Shown in pieces: positions 52,787 through 63,110 of a stretch of 64,000 nt of DNA. Under the pieces are notes generated by a model, which ran no database searches, was not told where the DNA came from, and was given only the letters and a program-made list of their open reading frames with translations. The position numbers and the translations under genes were made by a program. The stretch comes from Diplonema japonicum (lineage: Eukaryota > Euglenozoa > Diplonemea > Diplonemida > Diplonemidae). Numbering within the stretch: the stretch's first letter is position 1; each line of letters begins with the position of its first letter. The stretch spans positions 248,001 to 312,000 of the forward strand of contig OZ025686.1 of assembly GCA_964019335.1 (NCBI GenBank), written 5' to 3'.

Positions 52787-53682
52787 CTACACCAAAGGCG
52801 TCAACCCGTCATCACGCGTGGCATGTGCGGTCCCGTCGCTACTGCTTTGTTCGCAGAACAGCATTTCGTGTTCGGAGGCATCGCGTGGTTCGGGACCGTA
52901 CTCGACAACTATGTTCAAAATGAACGCCTCGAAGGCCCCGTCGTCGGTGTCGGCAGAGGCAAGCAGGGCCTTGGGGATGGGGTAGGCTTCCTGGAGAGCC
53001 GCAAGCCTCGCCTCTTGGAGCGGCGAGGGGGGAAGACACTCCGGCGTGTAACGCTCAACAACAGCACGAAACAACTGGTGCCCATGAGGGGCTGTCCTGG
53101 CAAGGAGGTTGCTCAAATTATCCAGTTTTTCAGGAGCATGGACACGATATATCTTCGACAAGGCCTCTTTGTACGAAACGCGATACACCTCTACAGGGAC
53201 AGTTTCTGTACTGCCTTGCAGTTCCACCATGAGCCGTAACAGAGTTGTTTCCTCGTCTCCTTGAATTAGGTTTTCTACAAAACCCGGGTTTTCCTGCAAA
53301 AATTGAACGCCTTTATCGAACCCTCGTAAGTAAGCGGTTATTCGCAAATCGTGGTGTACTGGGTGTGGCCAAGCTCTCCCGGGGGCAGGGCCGTATTTTT
53401 CTTCGACGGACCGTAGGGCTTGTTCCATGTAGGGTCGGTAGGTGTGCAGCATTCCTCGAACTGCGTGGAGGCTTTCGGGTTCCCTGCACTTGATCGTTTT
53501 TTCAATTAGGTGGACGATCTCTTCTTTTCTCTCTTCTGTTTCAAAGGGGTTTTTTTGTGTGTGGGAGTATCCTTGGGTTAGGTAGGCTTCTTTATTCTCC
53601 TTTCTCCTTTGCCTTCGTTCGGCCGCCCGTTGGCGCTTTAGTTTTTTCATTGCCTCTGCTTCTTGGGCGGTTATGGTAACGG

Positions 53683-53686
<4 letters not shown>
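52787..53686 (-). CDS. KYGPEP-type repeat protein, unknown function
   Basis: 299 residues; ATG at 53686 (MPVTITAQEAEAMKKLKRQR). A basic helical N-terminus is followed by three degenerate units built on a pattern ending in a KYGPEP-like block: RSVEEKYGPAP, then IYRVHAPEKLDNLSNLLAR ending VVERYTPE, then FILNIVVEYGPEP. The pattern of an APEKL helix, a short linker and a KYGPEP end is one I recall from many kinetoplastid proteins of unknown role; this is recollection, not a search. Soluble, no membrane segment. The stop is followed by about 115 bp to the V-ATPase start. Confidence 0.75.
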
Positions 53687-53716
<30 letters not shown>

Positions 53717-54069
53717 CGCCCTCCTCACCCGCGCCGTGTAAACTTTTTTGTGGATTTTTTTTTTCCCCCTTTCCCCCGTGGGACTGAATGAATGAAAGAA
53801 AGAAAAAAAAAAAGAAAGAAAGAAAAAAAGAGAATTTCTTTTTTTTTTTTTCCAGAAGAAGAAACGGAGGGGATTAGGGAAGATGGGTTTATTTCCATTT
53901 TGAATTTTTTGTGTGTGGTTCTTTTTGCCGCGGTGGGGGGTAGGGGGGAGGGGGTGCGCAAACCGGTGAAGGTGGTGAAAGGAAAATATTCTCTTTTCTT
54001 TTTTTTTCTTCTTTTTTTTGGATCACATGATGATCAACTGTTGCAGTGACAACTGCTCTTTCCTTATGT

Positions 54070-54105
<36 letters not shown>

Positions 54106-54106
54106 G
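53687..54106. other. Low-complexity spacer
   Basis: A/T/G runs including T34 just before the transposon's left end. No gene seen. Confidence 0.6.
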
Positions 54107-54813
54107 GAAAAACACCGTTCACGGTTAAGCAAATAACTTTTTTCCACCGTTTCCTTAAACCTAAAATTTTTTTTCCACCAAGTACGGTAACCACAACTTT
54201 TTTTTCCACCGTTACTGTAATCATCGAGTTTTTCCCTTATGCAACTACAAACTTTTTTTTCCACCAAACACGGTAACCTGTATCATTTTTATGCCTGTTT
54301 AGGGTTTATCATAAAATGTAGTATGAGGTGCAAAAATAATGATGGCATGGCAAAATTAAAGGAAAAAGACCCCAGGCGGGAGGGGAGGGGGAAGGGGGGG
54401 ACTACCCTGAAGGCTGGGTCTTCAACTGGGAAAGAACTTCGAGGAGTAACTGGGACTGAACCCCACCAGTTGAGAAATGGGGGTTCCTGAAGGTTGCAGC
54501 ATTGTGCCCAATCTTTCTGCAGTTGCTGCACATATTCTTCCTCCGTGGAGAACGCCATGCAGAGACCTTGAGGTACTCTGCAGATCTGACGTGTCTTTTG
54601 AAAACCTTTCGGGCCACAGCGCAGATGTGGACACAAGGTATACCCAACACCTGCAGCTCACAGCAAGTGCACCCAATTCTCCATGTGCCCATTCTGCGTA
54701 CTTAGTGGAATTTATTTCCCTTACGTCAAAAACAGCCTCTTCCAGGTCGCTGACGTCGTGGGCGCACCACAACTTGCCCAAAAGTTATTTGCTTACCGTG
54801 AACGGTGTTTTTC
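54107..54813. mobile_element. Decayed Mutator-like (MULE) transposon with terminal inverted repeats
   Basis: About 34-bp inverted repeats at 54107-54141 and 54780-54813 share GAAAAACACCGTTCACGG and AAGCAAATAACTTTT, differing by one base insertion. Next to the left repeat, four subterminal copies of CTTTTTTCCACC (near 54137, 54168, 54198 and 54252) alternate with ACGGTAACC-like blocks, a layout typical of transposase-binding arrays. Between the ends lies only the SWIM/zinc-knuckle C-terminus of a transposase, so about 700 bp remain of what was presumably a 2-4 kb element. No clear target-site duplication is readable in the flanking T runs. Confidence 0.75.
54402..54781 (-). pseudogene. MULE transposase C-terminal fragment, frameshifted
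   Basis: From just inside the right inverted repeat one frame reads DLEEAVFDVREINSTKYAEW; after a shift near 54690 another frame reads GTWRIGCTCCELQVLGIPCV and HICAVARK. The CxC...CxH arrangement is the SWIM zinc finger of MULE transposases. It is followed by CSNCRKIGHNAATF, a CCHC knuckle whose last Cys is Phe. No catalytic DDE core is present. The copy cannot make transposase. Confidence 0.8.
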
Positions 54814-56248
54814 TCTTTTTCCTGTTTCTGGAAAAAAAATTGTTGTCCTCTTCCCTTACCTACACCGACCCCCCACAAACCCTTCTTCTCCACAACATCA
54901 GGGTTCTCGTTCTTTTTTTTTTTTTTTTTTTTTTTTGCACTTTTTGAATGACCCTTTTTTCCTCTCATCGTACCTCCTGTTCCCCTCAAATTTTCTTTTC
55001 TTTTTTTTTTTATTTTCTAAAAAAATTTCGCTGAAAGAGAAGAGAGGAGCATATCTGAAGGTATGAAAGAAAGAAAAAAATAAACTTTGAAAAGATTTTG
55101 TTGAGTAACGGAACATAAAGTATTTGGGGGAGAAGGCAAAAAAAAAAAAAAAAGTAATAAAAAATAAGGGGGGGGACAAAAGAATAGACAAGTTATTCTT
55201 TACGATTACAAACTTCTACCTAATAAAGAGAAATCCGGTGCTCTATTTTAAACAATTAAGAAGCCAGATATTTAATTTTTTTTTCACTGAGAGTATTTAG
55301 TATTTTGTAAAAAAAAAATTTAACCTTGTAGAGGACCTATTAAGATTAACTTTTTTTACCCCCCATAAAAAAAAACAACATTGTATTATACACAATGTAA
55401 TGGGAAGTATTCCCTCTTTTTTTTTGATCCCCAAAAGGAGCTGCAGTACTCAGCAAACGGGAAGACGGGGGAGAAAAAAAAAGGGGGTAAATAAATAGAA
55501 GAAATAGTCTTCTCAATCCGTCGGCACGAGAAAAAAAAAAATAAAAAATAAAAAAATAAAAAATAAAACACGATAAAGTAGTCAAAAAAAGGAGGGGGGA
55601 AAAAAAAAGGGGGGTTTTTTTACTGTAAATATTTTTTTTTATATTCAAGGAAGAATGCAACAGAGCGCTGCTGATGTTCTGGCCTCCTTTATCTCTCACA
55701 TTTTTTTTTTTTTTTTTTTTTCCCACTCCCAATTATTCTTTTTCCGTCATCTTCCCTCTTTTTTTTTTTCCTCTGTATTCTCTCCTGTAAAAAAGCAGGG
55801 GGAAGGGGGAAGGGAGGGGGTGTGAGAAAACGAAAAAAAGAAACTAAAGAGACAAAACCTTGAAAAGAGGAAATAAAAAAAAAAGAAGAAATCTCTGTAC
55901 ATTGGATGCGTGGGGAGAGGAATAAGGAAGAATGAAAGGAAAAAAAAAAAGAACATGGTGTATAAGTGAGATTTTCTTCCCCTTCAGCTTTTTTTTTTTT
56001 CCTCCTCTTTTTCTTTCTTTTCTTCTTTTTTAACAGATTTCTTTTTTTTTTTTTTTTTTTTTCCGTTAGTTCTCGCACTTCAAAAAAAAAAAAAGAAAAG
56101 AAAAAACAAAAGAGAAGAACATACAAAAAGAAGAAACCACCACATTACCAACAAAATTATGAGCTTTCCGATTTAAACAAACGAGAAAAAAAAAAGTTTA
56201 CTTTTTTTAACAAAAAATAAAAATAAATTCTGACTCATATTTCGGAAG

Positions 56249-56294
<46 letters not shown>

Positions 56295-56307
56295 GATGGG
56301 GGGAGAA
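54814..56307. other. Long homopolymer-rich intergenic stretch
   Basis: About 1.5 kb of A/T and G runs, including A47 near 56252-56291. No gene seen on either strand. Confidence 0.65.
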
Positions 56308-56519
56308 CTACCTCTTCTCCCCCCAAGGTAACCTCGGTGGGGGTAACATAGGAGAAGTGTTATTCTTCTGTAAAACAGAAGCTTTTGTTGCGATGGACGA
56401 ACTACTGACATCTGACCGGTACGAGTCATCAAGAGAATAACTCCTCGTAGGTCCTTGAAGAGAAGTATCGATGGCCATTGGTGGCCTGGCGGTAGGTGAA
56501 AACCGCGGTGGACAATTCT

Positions 56520-56552
<33 letters not shown>

Positions 56553-58809
56553 CCCCTTCCTCATACCAACTCCTCGTCTGACAGTTCAAGAAAAGCAGAC
56601 GAGACAGGTGAAAGCGGGTTCAAAGAATTCTTACTGGATCGCTTCTCTTCCTCGCTCAGCACATAGCTCTCCATAGGCGGCAGCAGCATGGGCGGATCGT
56701 CATCTTCACTATCTCCGTCAGTTTCGGTAGTTTGCTCGAAGCTTTCACCGTTTATAACGACGACCCCCCGCCCGCTTGCTTCTTCCGGTTTAGTAGGTTG
56801 CACATCTGGCGATGGCATGGAAATACTGATAGGGATCAAGGGAGGGACCGGCAACGAAGCTCTTGGAGTGTATTTATATTCCCCGACACAAGCACACAAC
56901 AGAACCGCAGCACAGGAAGCGTCAAGAGTTCTTTCCATAATAATGACTTGTTTCACAGCCAGTGCCGGTGGTACAGGCGGTGGTCCCACGGGCAACACCA
57001 AAGGGGACGGTGAGGCCAAGCCATATGAATCCTTCTCCAGAGAGACCATGGTGCCAGGTGTCAATATGCTGTGGGAAGGGGTTGATCTGCAATCTTCGGA
57101 GGTCACCACCGTCGCCTCCCAAGTGCTGTACAGTTCCCGCATATCGTCGTCCACTTCGGTGCTCCGTCTGGGCACACCGGACTTCGTTTTCTTCTGCAGC
57201 CGTGCTCTCCGCTTCACAGAAGGCTTCTTCGACCTTAAAATGTTGAATTTATAAAAAAAAAAAAAAAAAATAAAAAATTAAAAAAAAAATACCCCAAATG
57301 GTGTAGTGATGACATGGAGGGCTGCTTGGACGCCCTCCGCATCATGTCCTCGAAGGAGGGAATGGCGTCTACTTCGAATGTCGACACGACGGACGCAGTA
57401 GGCGACGGGGGGTCCACCTTCACAGTACCCTCGGGAGGGCTGGAAAAGGAGGGCATGGACCCCGGCATGACAGGGTCCTCGACTATCGACATGAGAGATG
57501 TAATGGAGTCTGTGCGGGTGGCGTGGCGTGCCTCGCTCGACTTCCGTCTAGATGGAGAGAAGTAATCCGTAAACACGCCGACGCTGTACCGCCGGTCGAT
57601 GGCATCGATGGCGAATGTGGAGCAGCTGTCGGTGCGCCCGATAAAAGTAGTTGGACTTTCTGGAGGCAGAGACGCACTAGCTGATGACATGTCTTCCGTA
57701 GAAGTCTCGTTGGGGAACTCAAACTGAACAAGAGACTTCCTCTTCCCTATCTTAATATGAGGCGAAGGCGGCGCTGCAGAAGACGACAAGGTAACAGCAG
57801 AACCGGTCAACGGGCCCAACGACACCGCAACACTTGACCGATGATCACCATCGGTGGTGATGAATTCAGACGACTCTTCTTCATCGAAAATACAGGCATC
57901 GTCAGCCAATGTGGATCCCATCGTCGACGGTGACTTGATGCCAATTGACATACGGTGCTGCTTCGAGATGTGGATGGAATGCCGTATTCTCTTGTTGAAC
58001 TCGTTCTCGCGCCGTCCTATTGATGTCCTGCCTACTGATGTTCTACCTGCTGAGGTTCTGCCGACGGAAGCTTGTGACCCACGTGTTGAGGCGGGTGTTG
58101 TAGACATGACGGCGGAGGAAGCAGTGCAACTGGTCTTCTTAACAGGAGTGGCCACCTCCTCGAAGATCCCAAGCTGCTCTGAGACGAACACACAATTCTC
58201 AATGAAGTCCATGTAGTGTATCTTCCCGTCGTCGTTGGCGTCGAGAACGGCAAGCAACTGTTGGAAGATCCTGTTCCGCCGCTGCTGAGTTTTAATATCA
58301 CTCCTCCAGTTGTACATGTCAACCAGTATCCCGATATCATTGTGGAGTAGCCACCCTGTCCCGTCGGAGTCAAGCAAGCAGAATAGAAATGTGAGCTGTT
58401 CCTCTACGGTCCCGCGTGCCAGTGTGGACAGAATCTGCGCGCATACGGGGAAGTTCAGAACCTCATCTTCTGCTATCAGTTCGCATAATGCGGACCCGAT
58501 GTTCTGGTTCACTTCACACCCTCCTAGAGAGGCTTGGTTGTCTGCGTTCATTACAAATGTCCACATGACGTCCTTTGTGTGTAGCTCCTTCAGGCCTTTC
58601 CAGTGGTCTTGCAACCGAAGGAGTTCTTCAGGTGTGAAATGAAGGAGCTTGGACAATGCCAGCGCGTCCACCTTCCCCCCCAGCCCCGCGTCGTCTGCCA
58701 CCCCCACGCTGCTGTAGTGTTCCTTTTCGCTGTCTTCCCCATTACACGCCAGACCGAAACTTCTCTGCAGTACATCCTCCAACTTTTCCCTTGACGACAA
58801 GCTCCCCAT
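56308..58809 (-). CDS. Myristoylated EF-hand, Ser-rich protein, three exons
   Basis: Exons 56308-56517, 56567-57233 and 57293-58809 (about 797 residues), ATG at 58809. The N-terminus MGSLSSREKLEDVL fits N-myristoylation (Gly2, Ser6). Residues 95-215 resemble a calcineurin-B/recoverin-type pair: LFCLLDSDGTGWLLHND (degenerate) and LAVLDANDDGKIHYMDFIE, a canonical Ca2+ loop (D-N-D-G-I-D). The remaining 550 residues are disordered and Ser/Thr/Pro-rich, with internal repeats (SVGRTSAGRTSVGRTSIGRR) and a basic patch after the first splice (KKPSVKRRARLQKKTKSG). Introns of 59 bp (T-rich) and 49 bp (A tract before CAG) are needed to keep the frame; the last exon ends LPPPRLPWGEKR. Ca2+-dependent membrane adaptor is a guess. 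Confidence 0.82.
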
Positions 58810-59115
58810 GTCCCCGTGTCTTTTGCCTGCTTATCATCTATGGCTCTCCGTACTTTGCATCTCAGCCCACTCCCAGCCCCGAGCGTCCTGTGGTTTGAGG
58901 TTTTGTTGCAGAAAAAAAATTTGATGGAAATGAAAAGAAAAAAAAAGGTTTCGGTGCTTAGGGGCACCACCACTTTGCTGAGACCCGCCCCGCCTCCTCA
59001 AAACGAGGGGGAAGGACAGATGCTACTGGTGCGAAGTGGGTAGGGAGGGAGAAAAGAAAATAAAAAGGAAAAGGATAAGAAGGGGGAAAAGAGAACCGTG
59101 GATTATACAGTATGG

Positions 59116-59448
59116 TTACGCCACAGCGTAGAGGGTGCGACCCTGCTTCTTCAGGGCGAAGAGGATGTCAGCGGCACGCACGGTCTTCCTCCCTGTGAGC
59201 TCCAGGAGGGTCGCGGTGTCGGCCATCACCTTGTCCACGAAGGACCTCAGGATGGTCCTCGCCTCGTCGTAGGCGCTCGCTGCGATCCTCTTGCACCCAC
59301 CACGCCTGGCGATCCTCCTGATGCTCCCCTTCGTGATCCCACGGCTGCTGACCTTTGTGTTCCTCTTCCCGCCACCGCCCTTCGTCACGTTCTTCGACTT
59401 CGAGGTCACTGACTTACCCTTCGCGGAGGTCTTTCCTTGGCCGGCCAT
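59116..59448 (-). CDS. Divergent histone H4
   Basis: 110 residues, ATG at 59448. The histone-fold core is clear: GITKGSIRRIARRGGCKRI, AYDEARTILRSFVDKVMADT, RKTVRAADILFALKKQGRTL, ending LYAVA. Canonical H4 has RHRKVLRDNIQ before GITK; here this is KRNTKVSSRG, and the GKGGKGLGKGG tail is replaced by a Ser/Thr/Lys tail (AGQGKTSAKGKSVTSKSKN). The four acetylatable Lys spacings of H4 are not kept. Either the organism's main H4 is highly divergent or this is a variant. It heads a short cluster with two cathepsins and histone H3. Confidence 0.93.
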   Translation of the reverse strand: MAGQGKTSAKGKSVTSKSKNVTKGGGGKRNTKVSSRGITKGSIRRIARRGGCKRIAASAYDEARTILRSFVDKVMADTATLLELTGRKTVRAADILFALKKQGRTLYAVA

Positions 59449-59756
59449 TTTATTTTCTTTTTTTTGTGGAAAGCTTAAGTGCTGTTGTGTTTCGTTTCGT
59501 CGATCCACAAGAAAATAATATTTTTTTTTTTTATTTATCAGATGGGGACGGGTTAAAACAGTAAGATACCACAAACAGACACAAACGAAACAGGAGATAA
59601 AGAAAATAAAAAAAGAAATCAGAGTACGTTGGCGACAGAAATCAATCGATTAACCGTGGACGGTCCCTACTTGTCTCGAACGAGCGAGGACCGCGGGGGT
59701 ACACACTAAAAGTGAGATGGGATAAATTTGGGAAGTTTTTCGACGGCGAATCAAAC
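59449..59756. other. Spacer between H4 and cathepsin
   Basis: Mixed-complexity sequence of about 310 bp with a T14 run; holds the H4 5' region. No gene seen. Confidence 0.6.
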
Positions 59757-61100
59757 TCACTTCCTGAGGGTGAGCATAGTGCCCTTGGGGGCGGTGATGC
59801 TGCTGCAGAGGTTCTCGAAGAAGGTGCCCTGGGTGTCCTGCTCGCACTGGCCGGTGGGCTGAGTGCTGGAGATGGCGAAACCACTGCAGTCAGCGGAGGT
59901 GAGGTACTCCTTCATGACGAGGCCAGAGGCATCGCAGGAGGAGATCATGGCAGAGCCACCGCCGGTGACGGGGATGCACTGGCCGATGGGGAAGGAGTGC
60001 GACTGGCAGCCCGAGGTGCAGGCAGAGTCAGTGCAGGTCTTCTGGGTGAAGGTGCCCGAAGGCGAAGGCGGGGTAGGAGGGGTGGGACCCGACCCAGACA
60101 CCTTCGAGGTACAGGGGGACTGGTTCAGAAGGCACTGGTTGGTGCCCCTGGCAAGCCTGATGTACCCGTTCTCACCCCACGCCGCGCCCCAAGAGTTCTT
60201 CACGATCCAGTAGTCGGCGGCGAAACCAACGATCAGCACACCGTGGTCCAGCTGCTGGCTGATGCAGTTCGACATCACACCGCCGGTGTACGTCTGCCAC
60301 GAGGTAGCGTCCACAGCGATGGAGAGGGGGCCGTTCGTCGACACCCACGTCGCCATGTCGTCCTCGTTGTGAGCAATGTCCTGGTGACCCGAGATGGTGG
60401 CACCAACAGCCTTGCCAGAGACCTCCTGGCACTGGCCGCTCACACCACCGCCCGAGGTGTAGGGGTACGAGGCCTCGGTCACAATCTGACCGTTGTGCGC
60501 GGACAACAGCCACTCGAATGCGTTGTCCATGAGACCACCATCGCAGCCATCGTCGTTCTTGTCGCACGATACAAGCTCCTGCTCAGAGAGCGAGGTCAGG
60601 GTGTTGCCGGCAAGGAACCACTGGCCCTCGATGCCACCGGTGGTGGAGAACGCCCAGCAGCTGTGGTTGGTGTTTTTGATCTATTTGTCATATATTCCCC
60701 TTTTCACATACCTCCCGCACTGTGCCTGGTTCTTCACGTGGGTCACGGCGCCCTTGGACCTCCAGTCCACGGGGGTGGCAGCCACACCCTCGAACATCCT
60801 GGGGGGGCTCTTCTTCGCGGGGACCTTCAGGTTGTGGTGCACCTTGAACTCCTCCGCGGACAGGTCGCTGAATGCGTTCATCCCGAAGGTAGCCTTGGGG
60901 TTCGACTCCTCGAACTTCGCAGCCTTCATCATGTTCTTCTTGAAGATGGCCCTCCTGTGCGCCTCGTCGGAGCCGGTGTACTTCTTGTTGTAGGTCTCCT
61001 TGAAGTTCCTCCACAGGAGCGCTTCGTTGGCCTCGATGTACGAGGCGGGCATGCCCGCGGTGGCCGTGGCCAGGGCGAGGATAGCAAGACTGGTCTTCAT
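59757..61100 (-). CDS. Cathepsin L-like protease with cruzipain-type C-terminal extension
   Basis: Exons 59757-60660 and 60712-61100 (430 residues), ATG at 61100. Signal peptide MKTSLAILALATATAG, prodomain (WRNFKETYNKKYTGSDEAHR; GMNAFSDLSAEEFKVHHN), mature start VDWRSKGAVTHVKNQAQ. The 51-bp intron splits the Ser codon just before catalytic Cys, giving QCGSCWAFS. His is in DHGVLIVGF and Asn in YWIVKNSWGAAWGE. After CTSKV a Pro/Ser hinge leads to about 95 residues with TCTDSACTSGC, SFPIGQCIPVTGGGSAM and TSADCSGF, matching the C-terminal extension of cruzipain and Leishmania CPB. This is the strongest taxonomic marker in the window. Likely lysosomal digestion. Confidence 0.95.
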
Positions 61101-61467
61101 GTTTCTTAGTTCTCCTGTGTCGGGTGGTAAAAGACGTGTAGAAAGAGGAAGAAAACTATTATAAAAAAGAAACTGCAGGAAACAGCGAGTAGGTTTCCTG
61201 CTCATAAGAAGAGATGGTCGAACAATGAAGCAAAACGAAGCACACGTGGCAGTTCAACTTGGTTGTCAAGAAGCCTGTCGGGGAAAAAAAAACAAAAAAA
61301 AAAAAATTGAAGAGAGGAAGCAGCGTGCGCTAAGCACGATAGGTACTGCCGAAACGACGACGGGGCAGAAAGGGATATGCCGGACATGCCGCACTGATGG
61401 TACACACAAAAGGCATTTAGGGGGAGGTGGGGGAAGAGCGCCAACGGTGGCTTATTATAGATGTTGC
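61101..61467. other. Spacer between tandem cathepsin genes
   Basis: Ordinary-complexity sequence, unusually free of long homopolymers apart from an A-rich run near 61283-61308. No gene seen. Confidence 0.6.
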
Positions 61468-62481
61468 TCAAATCTCAGAGGTGCAGGGGGACTCGTTGAG
61501 GCCACATTCATTGTCGCCCCTCTTGACCCTGATGTACCCAGCCTCGCCCCAAGACGGGCCCCAAGAGTTCTTGATGATCCAGTACTCGGGGGCGTAGCCG
61601 ACAATGAGGACGCCGTGGTCGAGAGTGCAACGGGTGCAGCAGTTGGTGAGGACACCGCCCCTGTAGGTCTGCCACTTCGTGGCGTCCACAGCGATGGAGA
61701 GGGGGCCGCTGGTTCCCACAAACTCAGCCATGGCAGCCTCGTTGTGAGCGATGTTCTTGAAGCTCTTGATGGTGGCACCCACTGCCTTGCCAGAGACATC
61801 GTGGCACGCGCCGTTGACCCCGTGGCCCGAGGTGTAAGGGTACGATGCCTCGGTCACGATCTGGCCGTTGTGGTGCTGGAGGAGCCACTTGAAGGCGTTG
61901 TCCATGAGACCACCGTTGCAGCCATCGTCAACCTTGTCGCACGACACAAGCTCCTGCTCAGAGAGCGAGGTCAGGGTGTGTCCGGAAAGGAACCACTGGC
62001 CCTCGATGCCACCGGTGGTGGAGAACGCCCAGCAGCTGTGTGGGATGGTGTGTTATTCATCTGGTTATTCGTCTGTCACATACCTCCCGCACTGTGCTTG
62101 GTTCTTCACGTGGGTCACGGCACCCTTGGACCTCCAGTCCACCTCGGTGGGTGCACGCAGGCCGGTGCCGTTCCAGGTCGGAGCATCGATCTGTCTGACT
62201 TGAAGGTTGTGGTAGACTTTGAACTCAGCGGGGGTCAGGTCGCTGAAGACATTCACCCCGAAGGAGGCACCCATGGTCTGCTCCGCCTCGTAGTCCACAC
62301 CTTGCAGAAGGTTCGCGAGGAAGACCTGGTATCTCCTCTCCTCTTCGACAATGGACGCGTACCTCTTGTTGTAGTCTTGCTTGAACACGCTGAACATGGA
62401 GCGGGCGTTGCCGCGGATGTACTCCTTGCTCAGACCCTGCACGGTCCCTGCAAGGAGCGCCATGACGATGAGCGACTTCAT
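61468..62481 (-). CDS. Cathepsin L-like protease without C-terminal extension
   Basis: Exons 61468-62035 and 62084-62481 (321 residues), ATG at 62481. Signal peptide MKSLIVMALLAGTVQG, prodomain (FKQDYNKRYASIVEEERRYQ; GVNVFSDLTPAEFKVYHN), mature VDWRSKGAVTHVKNQAQC. The 48-bp intron lies at exactly the same Ser/Cys codon position as in the neighbour, so the pair arose by tandem duplication. The catalytic His is in DHGVLIVGYAPEYW and Asn in IKNSWGPSWGE. It stops at CTSEI where the neighbour's hinge begins. The CTRCTLDH segment has extra cysteines. Confidence 0.95.
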
Positions 62482-62553
62482 GTTAGTTAATGTAGTGTCT
62501 GTGGGGGATCGGGAAACATGCTGGAAGGGGACAACACAACAACAAAAAACTGT

Positions 62554-63110
62554 TTAAAGAAAAGTTTTCGCCCCGCTCCCCGTCGAGTTCACCATAGATA
62601 AGGAGTAAAGAAAAGGGGAGGAGGTAAGAGAGGGACTGTTTGGTGGCCAGCGCCACCCCATCAAGATGGTAAAAGTTTCAGTAAACACAAATGTGTTTAC
62701 TTCCCCACGGATGCGCCTGGCGATGTTGAGGTCAAGGTGGTTGAGGGTCTGTTTCTTCCTGTGGATCTGCATCATGACAGCTGCCTGGAAAAGCCCGACC
62801 ATGTAGCTCTCCGTCGCTTCCTGCATTGCTTCGAGGGCAGAGGGCTTAAAGGAAAGGCCAGTCTTGTAGTTATTCATTGTCTCCCTCACCAGCCTCTGGA
62901 AAGGTGCCTTCTGCAGCAGCAGCTTCGAGGTTTTCTGCAGCTTGAAGATCTCACGAAGGGCAACAGTTCCTGGCCTCCACCTCCTTTTCCCTTCGCTGTC
63001 ATCCTTCTTGCTTTTCTTGGACTTTTTCTCTTTCTTGGCCTTCTTCGACTTATTCGTCACGTCTCCTTGGGAGGCTTCCCACCGGTAGACTTGAGGCTAA
63101 AACGGGGCAT
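62554..63110 (-). CDS. Divergent histone H3, frame disrupted after the tail
   Basis: ATG at 63110 begins MPRFSLKSTGGKPPKET, resembling the H3 tail KSTGGKAPRK. The frame then stops, but the neighbouring frame continues TNKSKKAKKEKKSKKSKK into a clear H3 core: WRPGTVALREIFKLQKTSK, APFQRLVRETMNNYKTGLS, ALEAMQEATESYMVGLF, DLNIARRIRGE. One missing base between 63050 and 63075 would join them. At the 3' end the frame runs 47 residues past RIRGE to 62554. Either GTAAAC at 62700 is a splice donor, or one G too many in the GGGG before it hides a stop just after RIRG. Core identity is certain; ends and frame are not. Confidence 0.85.
62680..62701 (-). promoter_or_regulatory. Perfect inverted repeat at the histone H3 3' end
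   Basis: AGTAAACACA (62680-62689) and TGTGTTTACT (62692-62701) are perfect complements around two bases. On the sense strand the hairpin begins at the last residue of RIRGE. Metazoan histone mRNAs end in a stem-loop, but this sequence is unrelated; a processing or splice-site-masking role is speculative. Confidence 0.4.

Noticed and set aside
59712-61109. 465-codon and similar 421-codon (61225-62490) plus-strand frames rich in Gly, Val and Arg
   Set aside because: They are exact antisense shadows of the two cathepsin genes and read straight through the introns.
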